Shown here in pieces: positions 7,594-15,993 of a DNA stretch of 64,000 bases. This stretch comes from Pseudoflavonifractor sp. 524-17. Lineage in GTDB: Bacteria > Bacillota > Clostridia > Oscillospirales > Oscillospiraceae. How positions within the stretch are numbered: position 1 is the stretch's first letter; each line of letters opens with the position of its first letter. Made by a program: the position numbers and the translations under genes. The notes under the pieces are model-generated. The model worked only from the letters and a program-made list of their open reading frames with translations, searched no databases and was not told the origin of the DNA. Location of the stretch: NCBI RefSeq assembly GCF_009935845.1, contig NZ_QWEK01000009.1, positions 1 to 64,000 of the forward strand, given 5' to 3'.

Positions 7594-7961
7594 TAGCTTT
7601 GCCTCCTTTTCATCTTGCGGGCTATAGTGTCTCTCTGCGCCTGTGTCTCCACCGCTCTACCTATAAACTCTGATACTCCCTCTCCTGCGGCCTGTGCGGC
7701 CGCCTGCGCGGCTTTTAGAGTGGAGGGGGATAGGGATATGCCCCTATCCTCTATGGGCGCTCCTGTGGCCTCCTGGCCTGTCCCTGGGGCCATGTGCCCA
7801 TTTATGGCGGCATTGATAAATGCGTTCACGCTCTGTCCCTGGGCTTCTGCCGCCGCTTGTATGGTATCCTTCTTCCCTTTGGGCATGGTTACATTGATAC
7901 GGTCATAATTTGCAGCCATGTATTTATTAACCGCCTTTTGCTGCGCTTTTGATGCTGGCAT
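7593..7961 (-). CDS. tandem ribbon-helix-helix protein, probable TA operon regulator
   Basis: 122 aa with two Arc-like units in one chain: a first strand INVTMPKGKKDTIQAAAEAQ then QSVNAFINAAI, and a second strand GISLSPSTLKAAQAAAQAAG then VSEFIGRAVE. RHH folds normally dimerise, so a fused pair can act as a single-chain dimer. First gene of the left-going three-gene operon with antitoxin and toxin, so it probably represses the operon. Palindromes suitable for RHH binding lie upstream at 7996-8211. Confidence 0.7.
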   Translation of the reverse strand: MPASKAQQKAVNKYMAANYDRINVTMPKGKKDTIQAAAEAQGQSVNAFINAAINGHMAPGTGQEATGAPIEDRGISLSPSTLKAAQAAAQAAGEGVSEFIGRAVETQAQRDTIARKMKRRQS

Positions 7962-7995
7962 TGCGTAACCTCCTTGATTTTTTGTTTTGCTTTCT

Positions 7996-8072
7996 ATGGA
8001 CTAAATGAACACAATGGACGAAATCCCTCCCTTGTGGCCTATTCTGTCCATTTAGTCCATTCTGTCCAGTGG
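7996..8072. repeat. inverted TGGAC/GTCCA iteron cluster
   Basis: ATGGACTAAATG (7996-8007) is the exact inverse of CATTTAGTCCAT (8049-8060). Three further TGGAC or GTCCA boxes occur between and beside them, all in the inverted sense of their half. It lies in the 340-base gap between divergent operons. It may be an operator array or part of the element's replication origin. Confidence 0.5.
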
Positions 8073-8160
8073 GGGAGCGTTTGAAGTTCAGACACCTTCT
8101 CCAGTATAACTCTATTGTATCACGTTTATCTATCTATGCAAATATACAATGTCAACAAAT

Positions 8161-8219
8161 ATATCTGCACAAATATGTATATCACATCAATAGAAATATC
8201 TGCGCAGATATAGTATAAT
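8161..8219 (+). promoter_or_regulatory. promoter with RHH-type operator
   Basis: TATAAT at 8214-8219 follows a perfect 16-bp palindrome ATATCTGCGCAGATAT (8196-8211) that fills the -35/-10 spacer. A degenerate copy ATATCTGCACAAATAT starts at 8161. The core ATATAGTATAATTCATAT is shared with the second promoter at 9171-9188, so both may answer related RHH regulators. Confidence 0.65.
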
Positions 8220-8253
8220 TCATATGGCGCAGATTGCGCCCCCGGCCCCGTTC

Positions 8254-8282
8254 TTGACAGTGATACCCCGGGACCGTATAAT
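8254..8282 (+). promoter_or_regulatory. consensus promoter
   Basis: TTGACA 8254-8259, 17-bp spacer, TATAAT 8277-8282. It reads into the 65-aa gene 23 bases downstream. A second upstream promoter at 8214 gives tandem control. Confidence 0.75.
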
Positions 8283-8304
8283 TGAAAGCAAGGAGTGATG
8301 AAGC

Positions 8305-8502
8305 ATGGATGAAAGAGCATTACTAGAGGCTATAGGCCAGATGATGGATGAAAAGTTCGACCAGAAATTGCAGCCTATTATTGAGCGGTTGGACAAACTG
8401 GAGGAATCCAATGAGGAAGTCCGCGACGGAGTAAATGCCCTGCTTGAGTGGGCAGAGGAATGCGGGAACGTCATCAAGTTCCCTCTCCCAAAAGTAAAAT
8501 AA
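8305..8502 (+). CDS. small coiled-coil protein, unknown
   Basis: 65 aa, start ATG nine bases after AAGGAG. Residues about 5-50 form one long helix with heptad spacing (LLEAIGQMMDEKFDQKLQPI, IERLDKLEES), likely a short coiled coil, with a C-terminal FPLPKVK tail. No family recognised. Read alone from two tandem promoters and closed by its own terminator, so it is expressed independently of the replication genes. Small helical proteins of this kind in prophages are sometimes anti-repressors or inhibitors, but nothing here proves that. Confidence 0.6.
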   Translation: MDERALLEAIGQMMDEKFDQKLQPIIERLDKLEESNEEVRDGVNALLEWAEECGNVIKFPLPKVK

Positions 8503-8510
8503 GCAGTAAG

Positions 8511-8540
8511 GCGGCACCGGTTATCTGGTGCCGCTTTTCT
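8511..8540 (+). terminator. terminator
   Basis: GCGGCACC (8511-8518), 8-nt loop, GGTGCCGC (8527-8534), then TTTTCT. It ends the 65-aa coiled-coil gene. Confidence 0.88.
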
Positions 8541-8571
8541 ATTTCCCCGCCCACAGGCCGCTTTAAGAGTG

Positions 8572-8626
8572 TGGGGTGGAATACCACCCCATAAAGGAAA
8601 GCCCGTCAGAACGGCGCTGACGGGCT
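8572..8626 (-). terminator. two hairpins, minus-strand terminator
   Basis: TGGGGTGG/CCACCCCA (8572-8579, 8584-8591), then AGCCCGTCA/TGACGGGCT (8600-8608, 8618-8626). On the minus strand the second is followed by TTTCCTTTAT, so it should end the left-going 8666-9053 operon. Confidence 0.65.
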
Positions 8627-8665
8627 GTGAGAGCTATTTGGGAGTGTCTTCTGGCTCTTGTGCTG

Positions 8666-8848
8666 TCATTCAATAACCAAATCCTCTACCACGACCCCGA
8701 GCGCCTCTAGCTTTGCTTTTGCCTTGCGGAGCTGGTTATTGACTTCTTTCTCCTTGTCTACTGCTTGCTTGATACGAAGCAAGTCCGTGTAGACGTCAAT
8801 CATGTTTGTGGCCTGTTCCTTCTCTGTCATAACATCAACCTCCTGCAT
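8666..8848 (-). CDS. small acidic helical protein, unknown
   Basis: About 60 aa from ATG 8848, with AAGGAGG upstream; ATG 8830 is an alternative with its own GGAGG. The sequence EKEQATNMIDVYTDLLRIKQ followed by AVDKEKEVNNQLRKAKAKLE predicts a coiled coil, ending in a hydrophobic VVVEDLVIE tail. No family recognised. Second gene of a two-gene minus operon with the RHH protein, overlapping its 3' end by about 14 bases, so it may be an antitoxin-like or regulator partner. Confidence 0.5.
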   Translation of the reverse strand: MQEVDVMTEKEQATNMIDVYTDLLRIKQAVDKEKEVNNQLRKAKAKLEALGVVVEDLVIE

Positions 8849-9053
8849 TGTGTTGACCTCCTTCTGTGTCGCGCTCTCCGATGCAGTCAAGGACATAATC
8901 CCTTAACACCGCATTAGATGTTCTGCCTTTGTCTGTGCAATAGGCTTTGAATTTTTCGGCCTGTTCTTTCTTCACACGACACGCTAAACTTGCGATGTTT
9001 TCCCGCTGGTATTTGGCCGATGCGCGCCGCTGGGCCTCTGTCGGTGCCAACAC
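8835..9053 (-). CDS. Arc-type ribbon-helix-helix regulator
   Basis: 72 aa, GTG start at 9053 (or TTG three bases on) behind AGGAGG. SLACRVKKEQAEKFKAYCTD followed by GRTSNAVLRDYVLDCIG is a canonical RHH domain: a short strand, then two helices. It is divergent from the 9331 transcription unit. The intervening 120 bases hold several AT-rich ATATATGATT-type repeats around both promoters, so it is likely a repressor of its own operon and of the leader RNA. Confidence 0.75.
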   Translation of the reverse strand: MLAPTEAQRRASAKYQRENIASLACRVKKEQAEKFKAYCTDKGRTSNAVLRDYVLDCIGERDTEGGQHNAGG

Positions 9054-9061
9054 TTCACCTC

Positions 9062-9182
9062 CTTTAAGACACTTATATTATACAACAAAAATATATGATT
9101 TACCATATATAAAATGCACAAATATATATGATTAACTTTGTCTGTTCTGCCCGTTGATATATGTTTAATCATATAGTATAAT
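9062..9182 (+). promoter_or_regulatory. promoter and AT-rich operator repeats
   Basis: TTGATA (9154-9159), 17-bp spacer, TATAAT (9177-9182). ATATATGATT-like half sites recur near 9091, 9124 and 9158-9173, the last as inverted halves GATATATG/AATCATAT overlapping the promoter. They are probably bound by the divergent RHH protein. Confidence 0.65.
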
Positions 9183-9188
9183 TCATAT

Positions 9189-9330
9189 TGTCAGGAGGGA
9201 CCAGCCCACTGGGGAGCCGACAGCCCCCACAAACGCCGGAGGCGTACTCATGAGGACACCGGGTGCTTCCAACAAGGAGCAAGTGTCTGGCGGGTGGGCA
9301 AGCCCCCAAAATATGAAAGGAGCCGACACC
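9189..9330 (+). ncRNA. structured 5' leader, unclassified
   Basis: About 140 untranslated bases between the -10 box and the 92-aa gene. Visible pairings include TGGGG/CCCCA, ACGCC-GGA-GGCGT, and a composite stem GACAC/GTGTC enclosing TGCT-CC/GG-GCA with an AACAA loop. GCCCAC near 9203 can also pair with GTGGGC near 9295. The final AAAGGAG is the ribosome binding site. No known riboswitch was recognised. Confidence 0.45.
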
Positions 9331-9609
9331 ATGAGTATGAACGAACTGAACAGCACCGCCCGGGACCTGATGAGCGTCCGGTCCATGATTGAGGAGCTGG
9401 AGGCAGAGGCCCAGGCCCTCACCGACAAGCTCAAGGCCGCAATGGTGGAGCAGGGGGCCGAAGTCCTCCAGGGGGATGGCTGGAAAGCCACCTGGAAGAA
9501 CGTCAACAGCCAGCGCTTCGACAGCAAGGCTTTCAAGGCCGACCACGCCGACCTCTACGGCCAGTACAGCCGCCAGACCACCACCGCCCGCTTTGTGCTG
9601 AGCGTATGA
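9331..9609 (+). CDS. conserved prophage-type small protein
   Basis: 92 aa, start at ATG 9331 after AAAGGAG; the upstream in-frame ATG at 9250 falls inside the structured leader and is disfavoured. The N-terminal half is helical (LMSVRSMIEELEAEAQALTD, KLKAAMVEQG). The C-terminal half, WKATWKNVNSQRFDSKAFKA then HADLYGQYSRQTTTARFVL, is the signature of a family frequent in Clostridiales prophages, with no known biochemical role. First coding gene of the RHH-controlled right-hand unit, followed by the two-hairpin RNA motif. Confidence 0.65.
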   Translation: MSMNELNSTARDLMSVRSMIEELEAEAQALTDKLKAAMVEQGAEVLQGDGWKATWKNVNSQRFDSKAFKADHADLYGQYSRQTTTARFVLSV

Positions 9610-9610
9610 G

Positions 9611-9730
9611 AAGGGCCCCATATCCAACCAGCCAACCAAAGCGTTTGGATATGAAGCCCACACACAGCCCAGGAGGCCGGTAACTCAATTATACCGGTCT
9701 CCTGGGCATATTGCAAGGAGGATTTTTTTA
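9611..9730 (+). ncRNA. two-hairpin RNA motif, copy 1
   Basis: Hairpin 1: GGGC (9613-9616) pairs with GCCC (9656-9659), and CATATCCAA (9619-9627) with TTGGATATG (9645-9653), around a 17-nt loop CCAGCCAACCAAAGCGT. Hairpin 2: 9667-9682 pairs with 9692-9707 (GCCCAGGAG...CTCCTGGGC, CCGGTA/TACCGG). Then AAGGAGGATTTT, the ribosome binding site of the next gene. Copy 2 in element 3 (27443-27556) keeps the loop and the order but has compensatory stem changes. Confidence 0.7.
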
Positions 9731-9931
9731 ATGCCGGTAATGATATTAAGCGAGAAAGAATCTGCACTTCTGAAATGCGCCCACATGATTCTGGCCGACC
9801 AATGTCCGCCGAATCGCAAGTATTATCTGTGCATGGTGTCGGAGGACTGCACCGGGGATTGTACCCAATGTTGGATCAATTACTTGTGGGGAATTGGAGA
9901 GGGCACCGTCAGGCTGCCAAAGGGGAGGTAG
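9731..9931 (+). CDS. small Cys-containing protein, unknown
   Basis: 66 aa, start ATG after AAGGAGGATTTTTTTA. N-terminal helix VMILSEKESALLKCAHMILA, then a cysteine cluster CPPNRKYYLC, EDCTGDCTQCW, giving six Cys in total. This suggests a small zinc- or cluster-binding fold. No family recognised. It is the gene directly behind the two-hairpin RNA, so the RNA probably controls its translation. Confidence 0.6.
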   Translation: MPVMILSEKESALLKCAHMILADQCPPNRKYYLCMVSEDCTGDCTQCWINYLWGIGEGTVRLPKGR

Positions 9932-9935
9932 GCAG

Positions 9936-10076
9936 ATGAACGAGAGAGCGAAGACCATCGGTCTGATTGCCGACATGCTGTGCAGGATTTCGGATGAATC
10001 CCTGCTGAACCGCATTTACCGCTTCACCAAGTACATCTACATACATAGAGATGGGAGGGCCCAGCATGAAGGTTAA
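9936..10076 (+). CDS. 46-aa conserved small protein
   Basis: Begins with ATG 9936 behind GGGGAGGTAGGCAG. The sequence MNERAKTIGLIADMLCRISD, then ESLLNRIYRFTKYIYIHRD, matches a small-protein pattern common in gut Clostridiales prophages and plasmids, where LxRIYRFxKYIY is invariant in my recollection. Function unknown. Its end overlaps the next gene's start region. Confidence 0.6.
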   Translation: MNERAKTIGLIADMLCRISDESLLNRIYRFTKYIYIHRDGRAQHEG

Positions 10077-10269
10077 AGTAGATGACGGCGGCTTTCGGTT
10101 TGAGCGGGAGCCAATGGAGCTGGAGCGGTTCAACGCCCTGTGCAGGCTGGCCCGGGACGCTATCGCTGGCGCTGTATTCCTGGGCGCGGTCTATATGATG
10201 GGCGCATGGGCGCTGGCGGCACTGGTGGCCGTTGGGGTGTACAAGCTGGCAAGGGAATCTTTCAAATGA
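10066..10269 (+). CDS. small single-pass membrane protein
   Basis: 67 aa, ATG 10066 with GGGAGG upstream, overlapping the previous gene by 11 bases. After an amphipathic N-terminus (VDDGGFRFEREPMELERFNA) comes a hydrophobic helix AIAGAVFLGAVYMMGAWALA, continuing ALVAVGV, then a basic tail YKLARESFK. It could be a small holin-like or membrane-anchoring protein; no family recognised. Last gene of element 1. Confidence 0.55.
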   Translation: MKVKVDDGGFRFEREPMELERFNALCRLARDAIAGAVFLGAVYMMGAWALAALVAVGVYKLARESFK

Positions 10270-10277
10270 ATCAGCAG

Positions 10278-10309
10278 GGCCGGGGTATACTCCCCGGCCT
10301 GATTTATTT
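10278..10309 (+). terminator. terminator at the end of element 1 genes
   Basis: Perfect 8-bp stem GGCCGGGG/CCCCGGCC (10278-10285, 10292-10299) with loop TATACT, followed by TGATTTATTT. Confidence 0.85.
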
Positions 10310-10310
10310 A

Positions 10311-10415
10311 GGCGCAACAAAAGGCGCAACATGCAAGCTAAAAGGCGCAACATCAAGAGGCGATATCTTATAACAAGCTACAACGAGGAAAATTCCAAAC
10401 CCAATGCGGCGCAAC
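10311..10415. promoter_or_regulatory. right integrase arm-type sites
   Basis: GGCGCAAC boxes at 10311-10318, 10323-10330, 10344-10351 and 10408-10415. The first two repeat the 12-bp phasing of the left pair at 713/725. They lie between the last gene and attR. Confidence 0.65.
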
Positions 10416-10471
10416 GGATAGCGGCGATAAGCTACAAAAAGCGAGAACAAGAAAAAACAGCGCAAAGGTAA

Positions 10472-10517
10472 TTGGTAAGGATGAGGTCTCCAGTTCAAAT
10501 CTGGATAGCAGCTCCAA
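10472..10517 (+). repeat. attR core (46 bp)
   Basis: Exact copy of 568-613, the 3' end of tRNA-Thr from the anticodon loop on. It lacks the D-arm and acceptor 5' strand, so it is not a tRNA gene. The homologous inverted-repeat sequence of element 2 starts at the very next base. Confidence 0.95.
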
Positions 10518-10562
10518 GAAAAACCCCGTAACTGCAAGGCTTAATAGTGACAAGTAACTATT
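10518..10562 (+). repeat. left inverted repeat of element 2
   Basis: GAAAAACCCCGTAAC, then a variable stretch, then ATAGTGACAAGTAACTA. Roughly four bases in five match the reverse complement of 21654-21696. Confidence 0.65.
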
Positions 10563-10589
10563 TGCCGCAGAGGGCGGCGTGACCGAGTG

Positions 10590-12565
<1,976 letters not shown>

Positions 12566-12767
12566 ATAATTTCCTCACTTTCATAAAATCCGTGGACGGT
12601 TAGACGCCCGTTTCGGGCGCTCCGAATACAACTACACAGGCCCCCTCTCAATTACGTTCCAGAAGCCCGTGATATCGGGCTTTTCAAGGGCCTAAAGCGT
12701 TACATAGCGGCCTTGTGGCGGCAACATGACCGCCTATAAAAAGATAACAGCGAACTCAAAACTATCC
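12566..12767. other. intergenic region with small hairpins
   Basis: No gene seen. GCCCG-TTT-CGGGC near 12606-12618 and AGCCCG-TGATAT-CGGGCT followed by TTTC near 12663-12684 are possible terminators. The symmetric GTAC array follows. Confidence 0.5.
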
Positions 12768-12823
12768 GTACATACGTACATCGGTACAGGGTCAGCATCC
12801 CTTGTACGCCTGTACGCACGTAC
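12768..12823. repeat. symmetric GTAC iteron array, origin or operator candidate
   Basis: GTAC starts at 12768, 12776, 12784, 12804, 12812 and 12820: two triplets at exact 8-bp steps, mirror-symmetric about 12796. The inner copies extend to a larger inverted repeat, GTACAGGG...CCCTTGTAC. It lies immediately beyond the 3' end of the P4-type helicase gene. Confidence 0.7.
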
Positions 12824-12843
12824 AGATAATTTCATTTCTCTGT

Positions 12844-14163
12844 TCATAATGCAGTCGGTCTTATCAGAACCTCGATGCCCACATAGCCCCGGCATCGCTT
12901 GCCGCTGCCGATATACACGTTGTTGGTGGCCTCCAGCCGGTAGGCATCGGCGTTCTGGGCGATGAAACCGGAAAAGCTCTTGGGCGAAAGCGGGTTTTCT
13001 GCGTTATCCTCGCACCAGACCTTATAGGCGGCGTACAGGTCACGGGTAGCGGCCTCGCTGTCCGCCTTGAACTGGACATAACCGGCAGAGGTCAGAAAGT
13101 CCACGATGTTGTTGGCCTCCCGAACTACAACGGAGATGTTCTCTTTGGCCCGGTCGCTGATAGTGAAACGGTAATTGTTTACCAGCAGGCGGTGAAGCCC
13201 GTCCAGACACCAGAGGAATATCCCCTCGCGCTCGGCAATCAACTTTTCAGAGAGAAACGGATCATCCGTCCGCTCTGCTGGTCTGTCCCGCGTAGTCAAA
13301 ACGATCTGGCGGCGAAAGAAGCCGTCAGACCTGTCATGGAGGGCGGTCAAGGCCCCGTTGCCGAAGCAGAGAAACCGCACATAAAGCTGGCTCTGGTAGC
13401 TCTGAACGCCTTTGCGCTCCATGTCCATCTTACACTCCGAAGTTACGATGGATTTGATATAATTGGTCTTGGGCAGAGCGCTCATGTCCATATCATCGTC
13501 CACCATCAGCAACTTGCTCTCCAGGTCGGCGCGGCTGAACCGATTGTTCTCCACTTTCTGGATGCTGGTGGTGTTCATGCTGTCCCCAAAGATGGAGCGC
13601 ATCACCAAACCGATACGGCTCTTGCCCTCGCCTCCTTTACCAATGAGCATCAGCATCTTCTGGCCTTTGGTGGTGGGGAGCAAACAGTAGCCCAGGTATT
13701 CCTGCAAGGTGGGGATGTCCTCCGGGTGGAGCAGCTCCGACAGGAACCGAAGCCACTTCTCCGGCGGCGGCGCGTCAGGGCGATAGCTGACGGTCAGGCG
13801 ATTGTTGCAGTAGGCTTTCTCCGGCGAGAAGCGGCCATCCACAAACAGTGTGCCGTTGGCAACATGGATACGGTCGCACTCCAATTCTATCGGTTCCGAG
13901 TACGCCGCCATCCGCAGGGCGTTCAGAAGCTCGTCTACCTTTCTGGCGATTTTGGTTTCCAGCCACGGACTGATTTGCTCGTAGATTTTCTTCTTCAAGC
14001 TGCTCTCGTCCGCCACCAGCCCATCCACCGTGTAGAACCGCCCCCGGATGCAGCGCATGGGATGTTCCCGAAGGAATGTCCGGCAGAACTCCGGCTCTAT
14101 GAGCTTGTAATCCTCCGTCAGCCAGTCAGGAAACCCGGACTGCAATTCTTCATTTTCATTCAA
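12844..14163 (-). CDS. P4-family primase/helicase (D5-type, SF3), short form
   Basis: About 439 aa from TTG 14163, nine bases after GGAGG. Contains a D5_N-like region and a superfamily 3 helicase core: Walker A GKGGEGKSRIG, Walker B KLLMVDDDMD, a motif C-like YVRFLCFGN, and the FFRRQIVLTTRDRP sensor. The C-terminus IVDFLTSAGYVQFKADSEAA is the usual D5 tail. The N-terminal TOPRIM primase of full-length P4-type proteins is missing, so it is helicase-only. The adjacent GTAC iterons suggest element-specific replication initiation. Confidence 0.85.
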   Translation of the reverse strand: MNENEELQSGFPDWLTEDYKLIEPEFCRTFLREHPMRCIRGRFYTVDGLVADESSLKKKIYEQISPWLETKIARKVDELLNALRMAAYSEPIELECDRIHVANGTLFVDGRFSPEKAYCNNRLTVSYRPDAPPPEKWLRFLSELLHPEDIPTLQEYLGYCLLPTTKGQKMLMLIGKGGEGKSRIGLVMRSIFGDSMNTTSIQKVENNRFSRADLESKLLMVDDDMDMSALPKTNYIKSIVTSECKMDMERKGVQSYQSQLYVRFLCFGNGALTALHDRSDGFFRRQIVLTTRDRPAERTDDPFLSEKLIAEREGIFLWCLDGLHRLLVNNYRFTISDRAKENISVVVREANNIVDFLTSAGYVQFKADSEAATRDLYAAYKVWCEDNAENPLSPKSFSGFIAQNADAYRLEATNNVYIGSGKRCRGYVGIEVLIRPTAL

Positions 14164-14216
14164 TCTTGCATACCTCCAATCTGTAAAAATCGGGCGTCTG
14201 TTGCGCCCTCCTGCTG

Positions 14217-14282
14217 TGGTTATGAGCAAATTTGAAAAAACCGGGCTAATGGCATGACAACCCTGTTTCAAAAAACATGACA
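14217..14282 (+). repeat. 66-bp direct repeat, copy 1
   Basis: Begins TGGTTATGAGCAAATT and ends CAAAAAACATGACA. Nearly identical to 15994-16059, with about ten differences. It includes two CATGACA boxes and an 11-codon frame MSKFEKTGLMA. Confidence 0.75.
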
Positions 14283-14283
14283 G

Positions 14284-14316
14284 AGGGAATTTCGGCAGCG
14301 GCTTCCAAAATTCCCT
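14284..14316 (-). terminator. terminator after relaxase
   Basis: AGGGAATTT and AAATTCCCT flank a 15-nt loop, with T runs beyond on the minus strand (TGTTTTTTG inside the 66-bp repeat). Confidence 0.6.
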
Positions 14317-14334
14317 TTGTCAGTGTAATAGCGA

Positions 14335-15588
14335 TTACCGCTCCATGCTGTGTCTCGTTGCGGTTTGCGCCGCCCTGCGCTCGGCATCCTGCCTGGCAAT
14401 CTCGGCCCTGCCCTGTTCCAGTCTGGCGAGGACGGACTCTCTGGCCTTCTCCTTGATCTGCCTGGTGGCGGCAGCTCTGACCTCCGGTTTTCGCAAAACC
14501 GCCTGCACCTTGGCAAGCACCTTTTGAGCGGCTTTGTGGATCAGCTCCTGCGCCTTTCCCAGCACCTTGCCGATCAGCCCTTTTTCCGCTGGGGAATAGC
14601 GCCGCTCCGGGGCCAGACACCAGTCCTTGTAATCGGAGATGATCTTCTCGTCCTGCAACTGCGTCTCGGCGCGGACGGCATCGGTCACAAGCTCCACGGC
14701 CTTGTCATAGGCGATCTCTGTGACCTCATCAATCAGGGCCTCGGCATCCTCCAACCGAAGCGAAACGGCCTCTAACGCCTGTGCCTTTTCTTCAATCGCC
14801 GTCTCCTGCTCCGTAATCAATTTCTTTTGCTTCTGGATGATATAGTCGTTCTTCTCCAGATAGCTGCGCCCACGGTTGCCGGGGTCAGGTTCTTCCTCGA
14901 CCACCAGACCATGTTGCTTGCAAATATCAAACAGAATGACCCGGCAGACCGCATCGAAAACCATCTTCCGATTGTTGGTGCGCCCCGGCTTTTTCTCAGG
15001 ATCAGGCAATTCAAATCCGAGGGCCTCCAGTGCCTTTTCCTGCTTCGGCTCCACCTCGCCATAACGGTTCACATAGTCGAACACGTGCCGCTCATGGATA
15101 TGGGGCGTGGCCTCATCCAGATGGAGCGCCCAGTCAATGACATGGACGTGTTCACCGAAACGCCGCTCCAACTCCATCATAAATTCCCCGACAATTTCCA
15201 GAAGCACATCCGGGGAAACGGAGTCCTCCATCGTGCCGATCTGGTAGATGGTTTCCTCCGGGCAGAAGCGTTTGTCTGCCAGCAGATCATCCACGCTCCG
15301 GTCACGCTCGGAGTGGCGGCGTTTAGCGTTCCGTTCATGCTGGCCGTCCAGGTAATCCGAGTAACGGTTCAAATAAAAGGCCCGTTCCACATCCGCGAAG
15401 GAAACCGTCCCGTCCTGCTGGGCCGGATAGGTCGCACCCCGAAAGCAATCCCAATAGATGTTCTGCTGAATGCGCTCACCGTCAATGTGGTCAGCGTGTT
15501 CGGTATCGAAGGTTCTGTCATTGTGCGTTGATTTGTAGACTCCGCTTTTTCCGGCTCTCCCGTTGTGCCGGGTCAGTCTTTTTGACAT
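14335..15588 (-). CDS. Mob/Pre-type relaxase (mobilization protein)
   Basis: 417 aa with AAGGAGAACAGA before the ATG. N-terminus KRLTRHNGRAGKSGVYKSTH then NDRTFD; metal-binding/motif III region HVHVIDWALHLDEATPHIHE matches the HxDExTPHxH signature of Mob_Pre relaxases. The C-terminal half (about 245-417) is a long charged coiled coil rich in Ala/Glu/Arg. It should nick oriT and pilot the strand through a helper conjugation machine. The upstream 540 bases hold repeats and hairpins fitting an oriT. Copies of a 66-bp repeat flank the module. Confidence 0.85.
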   Translation of the reverse strand: MSKRLTRHNGRAGKSGVYKSTHNDRTFDTEHADHIDGERIQQNIYWDCFRGATYPAQQDGTVSFADVERAFYLNRYSDYLDGQHERNAKRRHSERDRSVDDLLADKRFCPEETIYQIGTMEDSVSPDVLLEIVGEFMMELERRFGEHVHVIDWALHLDEATPHIHERHVFDYVNRYGEVEPKQEKALEALGFELPDPEKKPGRTNNRKMVFDAVCRVILFDICKQHGLVVEEEPDPGNRGRSYLEKNDYIIQKQKKLITEQETAIEEKAQALEAVSLRLEDAEALIDEVTEIAYDKAVELVTDAVRAETQLQDEKIISDYKDWCLAPERRYSPAEKGLIGKVLGKAQELIHKAAQKVLAKVQAVLRKPEVRAAATRQIKEKARESVLARLEQGRAEIARQDAERRAAQTATRHSMER

Positions 15589-15682
15589 TCTGTTCTCCTT
15601 CCTGTTTTTCGTTTTTTGCTGTTCCGGGAGTGGCCAAGGGCGGCGAAGCCGCCGAATCTGTGTGCTTTGCGCCAGATAATAA

Positions 15683-15985
15683 CCCAGTATAAAGTGACGC
15701 AGAGCATCACTTTACTGGGCCAAGGGTTTCACCCTCTGGACACCTGAGCAGGCGCTGCCGCCCTGCACCCGCCCCAAAGGGCTTTGCCCTCTGGACACCC
15801 AGCAGGCGCTGCCGCCCTGCACCCGGCCCAAAGGTTTCACCTCTGGACACTGACCAGACGCTCGCCGCTCTGGACTTGGCGCAAAGGGCTTGCCGCCCTC
15901 TGCACTCCCGCATTTTTCGGAAGTCCTCTGACTTCCGAAAAAGAGCCGTTGACTGGTACGCTTCCAGCGCATCCAGTCAACGGCT
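15683..15985. other. oriT candidate: hairpins and tandem repeats
   Basis: Upstream of the relaxase. Hairpin A pairs CCCAGT..AAAGTGA (15683-15697) with TCACTTTACTGGG (15707-15719). Four tandem units of about 53 bp follow, each with a (C)AAAGGG..CTCTGGAC core (15719-15910). Hairpin B is TTTTTCGGAAGTC/GACTTCCGAAAAA (15913-15942), a perfect 13-bp stem. Hairpin C is AGCCGTTGACTGG/CCAGTCAACGGCT (15944-15956, 15973-15985), again perfect. No gene is visible here. Confidence 0.55.
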
Positions 15986-15993
15986 TTCTATTA

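Noticed and set aside
9189-9330. HDV-like or hammerhead ribozyme in the leader
   Set aside because: ACTCATGAGGAC and GTGGGCAAGC resemble fragments of such cores, but I could not draw the full required nested pairings or a cleavage site.
10472-10517. Second tRNA-Thr gene
   Set aside because: Only the anticodon-loop-to-CCA part is present; it is the attR copy.
14161-14172. Four-codon leader frame ATG-CAA-GAT-TGA overlapping the helicase start
   Set aside because: Too short to support as coding. The TTG start nine bases after GGAGG explains the signal.
15719-15910. CRISPR array
   Set aside because: The ~53-bp units are contiguous and diverged, without spacers; no cas gene is nearby. They fit an oriT-type or tandem repeat region.
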